Positions 60,357 through 64,000 of a DNA stretch of 64,000 nt are shown in pieces. Source of the stretch: Clostridiales bacterium (GTDB taxonomy: Bacteria; Bacillota; Clostridia; Oscillospirales; Oscillospiraceae); assembly GCA_021201475.1 (NCBI GenBank), contig JAJQEV010000010.1, forward strand, positions 1-64,000, written 5' to 3'. Numbering within the stretch: position 1 is the stretch's first letter; each line of letters opens with the position of its first letter. A program made the translations under genes and the position numbers. Below the pieces are notes generated by a model that saw only the letters and a program-made list of their open reading frames with translations, did not search any database and was not told the DNA's origin.

Positions 60357-60442
60357 CAAATGGGCAAAACCGCCAAAGCGGGGGTAAAAATCCGCCGCTT
60401 TCCCTGAAAAGAGACGAAATTTATACTGTGGAAAGAAATCCC

Positions 60443-60530
60443 TTGCATTGCGGCGAGGTTTGTGCTAGAATACTATTGTTAAGGTAGCATCAATGATAAG
60501 AGTGGAGTTTCGGCTCCGCTCTTTCTTTTG
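60443..60530 (+). promoter_or_regulatory. rimP-nusA operon promoter and leader hairpin
   Basis: TTGCAT (60443-60448), a 17-bp spacer and TAGAAT (60466-60471) form the promoter. In the leader, AAGAGTGGAG (60498-60507) pairs with CTCCGCTCTT (60514-60523) around a 6-nt loop and is followed by TCTTTT. This terminator-like element lies about 65 bases before rimP. A link to NusA-dependent self-control of the operon is an inference. Confidence 0.65.
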
Positions 60531-60595
60531 AGATTTTCCCGCAGGCAGCGGGGTACGCACCGTTGGCGGTCTGCGGCGGCGAAGGGTAGGATACG

Positions 60596-61054
60596 ATGAA
60601 AAAAGTGACGGAACTGACCGCAGAGCTGGCGGCCCCCTTTATAAAAGCGGCAGGCTGTACCTTGTGGGATGTGGAATATGTCCGGGAGGGCGGCACCTGG
60701 TACCTGCGGGTGTATATCGACTGCGAGGGCGGCGTGAATATCGACCAGTGTGAGCAGGTGCATCGGCCTCTGGGGGACGCCCTGGATGAGGCAGACCCCA
60801 TCGAGGGGAGCTACGTCCTGGAGGTCTGCTCTGCCGGGTGCGACCGGGCACTGAAAAAGCCCCGGCACTTCGCCGCCTGCATGGGACAGGAGGTGGAGGT
60901 GCGCCTCTATCGCCCTCTGAACGGCAGCAAGGAATACCGGGGTACCCTGACCGGTTACGACCAGGGGGATGTGACCATCGAGATCCCAGGGGGCGAGGCC
61001 ATGCGCTTTGCCAAGAAGGAGCTGGCGCTGGTGCGCCTTTACGTTGACTTTTAA
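60596..61054 (+). CDS. rimP: Ribosome maturation factor RimP
   Basis: This 152-residue 30S maturation factor has the typical two-domain form: an N-terminal alpha/beta domain with GCTLWDVEYVREGGTWYLRV near residue 21 and IDCEGGVNIDQCEQV, and a C-terminal Sm-like domain (EVEVRLYRPLNGSKEYRGTL). The start ATG has GAAGGGTAGGATACG upstream. It is first in the standard rimP-nusA-ylxR-ylxQ-infB operon. Confidence 0.96.
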   Translation: MKKVTELTAELAAPFIKAAGCTLWDVEYVREGGTWYLRVYIDCEGGVNIDQCEQVHRPLGDALDEADPIEGSYVLEVCSAGCDRALKKPRHFAACMGQEVEVRLYRPLNGSKEYRGTLTGYDQGDVTIEIPGGEAMRFAKKELALVRLYVDF

Positions 61055-61087
61055 GGAGACCAAACTAGATAGGAGTGTAGCTGTGAC

Positions 61088-62350
61088 ATGGCAAAACGTG
61101 CAGTAAAAAAGGGCCCCACGCCGGAAGAGGATGCAAAGGAATTCTTTGCGGCGCTGGATCAGATTGAAGAAGAACGCGGCATTCCCAAATCCTATATGCT
61201 GGAGAAGATTGAGCAGGCCCTGCTCACCGCTTATAAGCATGACCACGACAAAATCACGGATAACGTCTCCGTGGTATTCGACGAGGAGAAGCTGGACATC
61301 CGCATGGTGGTGCGCCGTGACGTGGTGGAGGAAGTAGACAATCCGGACACGGAAATCTCCCTGGAGGACGCCCGCCAGTATCTGCCCTCCGTCCAACTGG
61401 GGGACGTAGTGAAGAAGGAAATCAAAATCAAGAACTTTGGCCGGGTAGCGGCCCAGACCGCTCGCCAGGTTATCGTCCAGGGCATCCGGGAAGCGGAGCG
61501 CAACATGGTCTTTGACGCCTTCGACGCCAAGACTAAGGAAATGCTCTCCGGTACCGTCTCCCGTACCGACCCCCGCACCGGCGCGCTGTATGTAAGGCTG
61601 ACGGCAGGGAAGGAAAAGACCGACGCCCTGCTCTCCGCAAGCGAGCAGGTCAGGGGCGAGTATTACAAGGAGGGCGACCGTATCCGCGTCTATGTGGTGG
61701 AGGTACGCCGCACCACCCGGGGGACACAGGTAGTGATTTCCCGCACCCATGCAGGGCTGGTGAAGCGGCTCTTTGAGCTGGAGGTGCCGGAGATTTTCGA
61801 CGGCGTAGTGGAAATCAAATCCATTGCCCGGGAGGCCGGCAGCCGCACCAAGATGGCCGTTTGGTCCAATGACCCGGATGTCGACCCCATCGGGGCCTGC
61901 GTGGGCGCCCGAGGCGCCCGTGTCAACGCCATCGTGGAGGAACTTCACGGCGAAAAGGTGGACATCATCAAGTACAATGAGGATATGAGCGCCTACATCG
62001 CCGCAGCCCTGGCCCCCGCCTCGGTGCTCAGCGTGACGATGGTGGAGGAGAAGAGTTACCGCGTGGTGGTGCCTGATGACCAGCTGAGCCTCGCCATCGG
62101 CAAGGAGGGGCAGAACGCCCGCCTGGCCGCCCGGCTCACCGGCTGCAAAATCGACATCAAGAGCCTCTCCGCCGCCCAGGAGGAGGACGCTCAGAAGGAA
62201 GCCCAGGCCGAGGCCGCGGCGGAGGAAGCGCCGCTGCTGGACGCGGAAACGGAGGCGCTGTTCGCCGATGAGGCCGAAGCCGCCGCAGAACAGGAGGACG
62301 ACCTGTTCGCGCAGGATGAAGAAGCCCCGGCGGAGGAGACCGAAGAATAA
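61088..62350 (+). CDS. nusA: Transcription factor NusA
   Basis: This 420-residue RNA polymerase accessory factor modulates pausing and termination. It has the N-terminal RNAP-binding domain (residues 1-145), an S1 domain ([19 protein letters not shown]), and tandem KH1/KH2 domains with [18 protein letters not shown] and [18 protein letters not shown]. The last 60 residues form an acidic, Ala/Glu-rich tail with no AR repeats, usual in Gram-positives though longer than in Bacillus. It lies 33 bp after rimP. Confidence 0.96.
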   Translation: MAKRAVKKGPTPEEDAKEFFAALDQIEEERGIPKSYMLEKIEQALLTAYKHDHDKITDNVSVVFDEEKLDIRMVVRRDVVEEVDNPDTEISLEDARQYLPSVQLGDVVKKEIKIKNFGRVAAQTARQVIVQGIREAERNMVFDAFDAKTKEMLSGTVSRTDPRTGALYVRLTAGKEKTDALLSASEQVRGEYYKEGDRIRVYVVEVRRTTRGTQVVISRTHAGLVKRLFELEVPEIFDGVVEIKSIAREAGSRTKMAVWSNDPDVDPIGACVGARGARVNAIVEELHGEKVDIIKYNEDMSAYIAAALAPASVLSVTMVEEKSYRVVVPDDQLSLAIGKEGQNARLAARLTGCKIDIKSLSAAQEEDAQKEAQAEAAAEEAPLLDAETEALFADEAEAAAEQEDDLFAQDEEAPAEETEE

Positions 62351-62389
62351 CGCGCAGCGCGCTGCGCCGAGAGCGAGGAGGGAAGCCTC

Positions 62390-62665
62390 ATGCCAAAAAA
62401 GATACCCATGCGGCAATGCGTTGGCTGCCGGGAAATGAAGCCCAAGCGGGAGCTGATTCGGGTGGTAAAAAGCCCAGAGGGGGAGCTTTCCCTGGATTTC
62501 CGGGGGAAGAAGCCCGGACGGGGCGCTTACGTCTGCCCCAACCCGGCCTGCCTGAAAAAAGCGAAGAAGTCCAACGCACTGGGCCGCGCCTTTGAGGTAG
62601 CCATCCCCGCCGAGGTCTATGACGCGCTGGAAGCGCAGATGGCCCAGAGGGATGGGGATGGATAA
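62390..62665 (+). CDS. ylxR: YlxR (DUF448) family RNA-binding protein
   Basis: This 91-residue protein has the conserved family start MRQCVGCREMKPKRELIRVV and the GRGAYVCPNPACLKKAKK segment with paired cysteines. Bacillus YlxR has been proposed to bind nucleic acid and RNase P; the function here is inferred from the operon position. It starts at ATG 62390 with GAGGAGGG before it. Confidence 0.93.
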   Translation: MPKKIPMRQCVGCREMKPKRELIRVVKSPEGELSLDFRGKKPGRGAYVCPNPACLKKAKKSNALGRAFEVAIPAEVYDALEAQMAQRDGDG

Positions 62666-63050
62666 CCGGTTCCTGTCCCTGCTGGGGCTGTGCAAGCGGG
62701 CGGGAAAGCTGGCCGCCGGGGAGACCCTGGCGCTGGAGGCCATCGAGGCCCACAAGGCCCGCCTGGTGCTGGTGACGGAGGACTGCTCCCCCCGCTCCCT
62801 GCGGAAGCTGACCAACGCCTGCGGCGAGCGGGTTCCCCTGATGCAGATGGCCCTCAGCCGGGCGGCGCTGGGCAGCGCCCTGGGCTGGGACGCCTGCGCG
62901 GCCGTGGCCGTGGAGGATGCGGGCTTCGCCGCCAAACTGGCCGAGCTTGTGGCTCAGGCTCAGCCGGAGTACGCGGCCCTGGCGGATGCGGTTGCCGCCC
63001 GGCAGGAGAAGCTGCTCCGCAGAAAGAAAGAGAAGCCCAGAAGGAAGTAA
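62658..63050 (+). CDS. ylxQ: YlxQ, L7Ae-like RNA-binding protein
   Basis: This 130-residue protein of the L7Ae/L30e/S12e family has MDNRFLSLLGLCKRAGKLAAG at the start and LVLVTEDCSPRSLRKL in the middle, followed by a long basic tail (EKLLRRKKEKPRRK). The start ATG at 62658 overlaps the ylxR stop codon; an ATG two codons upstream is also possible. It probably binds kink-turn RNA, as relatives do. Confidence 0.92.
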   Translation: MDNRFLSLLGLCKRAGKLAAGETLALEAIEAHKARLVLVTEDCSPRSLRKLTNACGERVPLMQMALSRAALGSALGWDACAAVAVEDAGFAAKLAELVAQAQPEYAALADAVAARQEKLLRRKKEKPRRK

Positions 63051-63178
63051 CGCTTCTTTCCCAGGCGTTCCGAATATAGTACCGATCCCTTTGGGATTTC
63101 ACGCAATATCGTGGGGGCTGTTGCCGAACAGGCAGCGGTGTCCGGCGGTATGGATTGTAGGAGGTGGCTGATTTTAGT

Positions 63179-64000
63179 ATGGATAACAAGTATAGAGTGC
63201 GCGAGGTAGCGAAGGATTTTACCCTGAACGGGAAGGCAATCGGCAACAAGGCGGTGACGGAGATTTTGACGAAGTACGCCTCCGCCCCCAGCAGCACCCA
63301 GGCGGTGCTGAGTGAGAGCGAGCTTGCCATCCTCTTCGACTACCTGACGCTGAACAACCAAATCGACGATTTGGCGGAGGTGTTCGCAGAGGCGGCGGCT
63401 CCGGCCAAACCCGCCCAGGAGGAGCAGGCGCAGAAGAAGGCAAAGAAGCCGGCTGCTCCCGCCAAGGGCGATAAGCAGGAAAGCACCAAGCCCGCCCCGA
63501 CCGAGCAGCCCAAGGCGGCGAAAACGCCTGCCAAGGGCGGCGCAAAGCCCCAGGTTCAGGCCAAACAGCCGGAGGCCCAGAAGCCCCAGGGTGGCAAGGC
63601 GCAGCCCGCCAGCCGCGTGCCCCAGAAAAAGGTGGTCAACACCCGCAACAATGTGGATGTGAACCTTGGCCGCTACGACGCCCACCTGGATGAGCTGGCC
63701 CCGGACCATGCGGATCGGATGGTCAGCGGCAAGCAGAAAATTTCCTCCAAGCGTTCCCAGCAGCAACGCACGGGCAAGCAGTCCGCCAAGCGCCGCCAGG
63801 AGGAGCAGCAGCAGCGCCTGCGCAGAATGCAGCAGGAGGCCGCCCGGAAGGCTCCGGTGAAAGTGCAGATCCCCGATGAAATCACCGTGGGCGAGCTGGC
63901 CATGCGGATGAAGAAGTCCGCCGCCGAGGTGGTGAAGAAGCTGATTTCCGAGGGCGTCATGGCCTCCGTCAGCGACACCATTGATTTTGACACCGCCGCC
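63179..64000 (+). CDS. infB: Translation initiation factor IF-2, 5' part
   Basis: The first 274 codons run off the window end. The N-terminal region begins with YRVREVAKDFTLNGKAIGNK (an IF2_N domain), then a long Ala/Lys/Pro-rich unstructured stretch (about residues 70-160). A second IF2_N domain (ITVGELAMRMKKSAAEVVKKLI) follows near residue 235. The G domain lies beyond the window. ATG 63179 is preferred; AGGAGG is 14 bases upstream, a long spacing, and an in-frame GTG at 63164 is an alternative. Confidence 0.92.
   Translation, partial: MDNKYRVREVAKDFTLNGKAIGNKAVTEILTKYASAPSSTQAVLSESELAILFDYLTLNNQIDDLAEVFAEAAAPAKPAQEEQAQKKAKKPAAPAKGDKQESTKPAPTEQPKAAKTPAKGGAKPQVQAKQPEAQKPQGGKAQPASRVPQKKVVNTRNNVDVNLGRYDAHLDELAPDHADRMVSGKQKISSKRSQQQRTGKQSAKRRQEEQQQRLRRMQQEAARKAPVKVQIPDEITVGELAMRMKKSAAEVVKKLISEGVMASVSDTIDFDTAA

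Noticed and set aside
60479..62935. Minus-strand frame of about 800 codons opposite rimP, nusA and ylxR
   Set aside because: Entirely antisense to well-recognised genes, with a His/Leu/Gly-rich translation without domains. The same applies to the plus-strand frame at 32336-34369, which lies opposite ech genes.
1..64000. tRNA, rRNA and CRISPR arrays anywhere in the window
   Set aside because: I saw no cloverleaf with a GTTCRANNC arm in a plausible context, no rRNA-like blocks and no evenly spaced direct repeats. A covariance-model scan would be decisive and could still find a tRNA I missed.

Overview
The window is chromosomal DNA of a GC-rich (roughly 58-60 percent by eye) anaerobic Firmicute. 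The gene content fits a gut Oscillospiraceae, near Flavonifractor, Lawsonibacter or Dysosmobacter: an Ech-type [NiFe] hydrogenase, CDP-glycerol polymerases with an LCP protein, a pepC-type peptidase, remnants of gut-type integrative elements, and the canonical rimP-nusA-ylxR-ylxQ-infB operon. The genus is inferred from gene content only. I found no rRNA, tRNA or CRISPR array.

Layout. 1-6.2 kb: a MATE exporter behind a terminator-containing leader, a DUF1858 protein, an aminopeptidase C homologue and a three-domain acyl-activating enzyme/ACP/acyltransferase fusion. 6.2-9.3 kb: an AT-rich orphan gene, a COG2509-type FAD oxidoreductase and an unknown protein. 9.3-17.3 kb: an accessory zone holding an IS-like relic, an orphan promoter/8-codon ORF/terminator unit, a galactoside-type ABC transporter (mglC and mglA) whose 5' end is cut off, and then a decayed integrative element. 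That element contains a zinc-finger gene with an amber stop, a truncated serine recombinase, replication genes and an IS21 istA relic. 17.5-23.5 kb: a three-gene ABC exporter facing an esterase/two-component operon. 23.9-27.1 kb: pcrA helicase and an HD hydrolase.

27.1-37.9 kb is the most coherent system: one leftward unit of echA-echB-echC-echD-echE-echF followed by hypF-hypC-hypD-hypE. It would couple ferredoxin oxidation to H2 production and ion pumping, and mature its own [NiFe] site. Its promoter overlaps a near-perfect Rex (NADH/NAD+) operator. The leader folds into a long hairpin. EchF is enlarged to an eight-cluster polyferredoxin. The membrane subunit echB is frameshifted by a perfect 8-bp tandem duplication, which could be a slippage ON/OFF switch, a decay mutation or a sequencing error.

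37.9-64 kb is mostly housekeeping: a GH25 lysozyme, a second MATE exporter, der-plsY-gpsA-gph-yaiI, a type-4 uracil-DNA glycosylase with an AlkZ-related protein, an orphan tyrosine integrase, typA/bipA, a repeat-bearing lipoprotein, a second esterase and a GNAT. A 419-bp MITE-like element lies at 52.5 kb, with inverted ends and a TTAG duplication; a diverged solo end of the same family lies at 47.6 kb. An MFS/phospholipase C-like pair follows. An LCP protein then diverges from three consecutive CDP-glycerol glycerophosphotransferases, a wall-polymer locus. The window ends inside infB.
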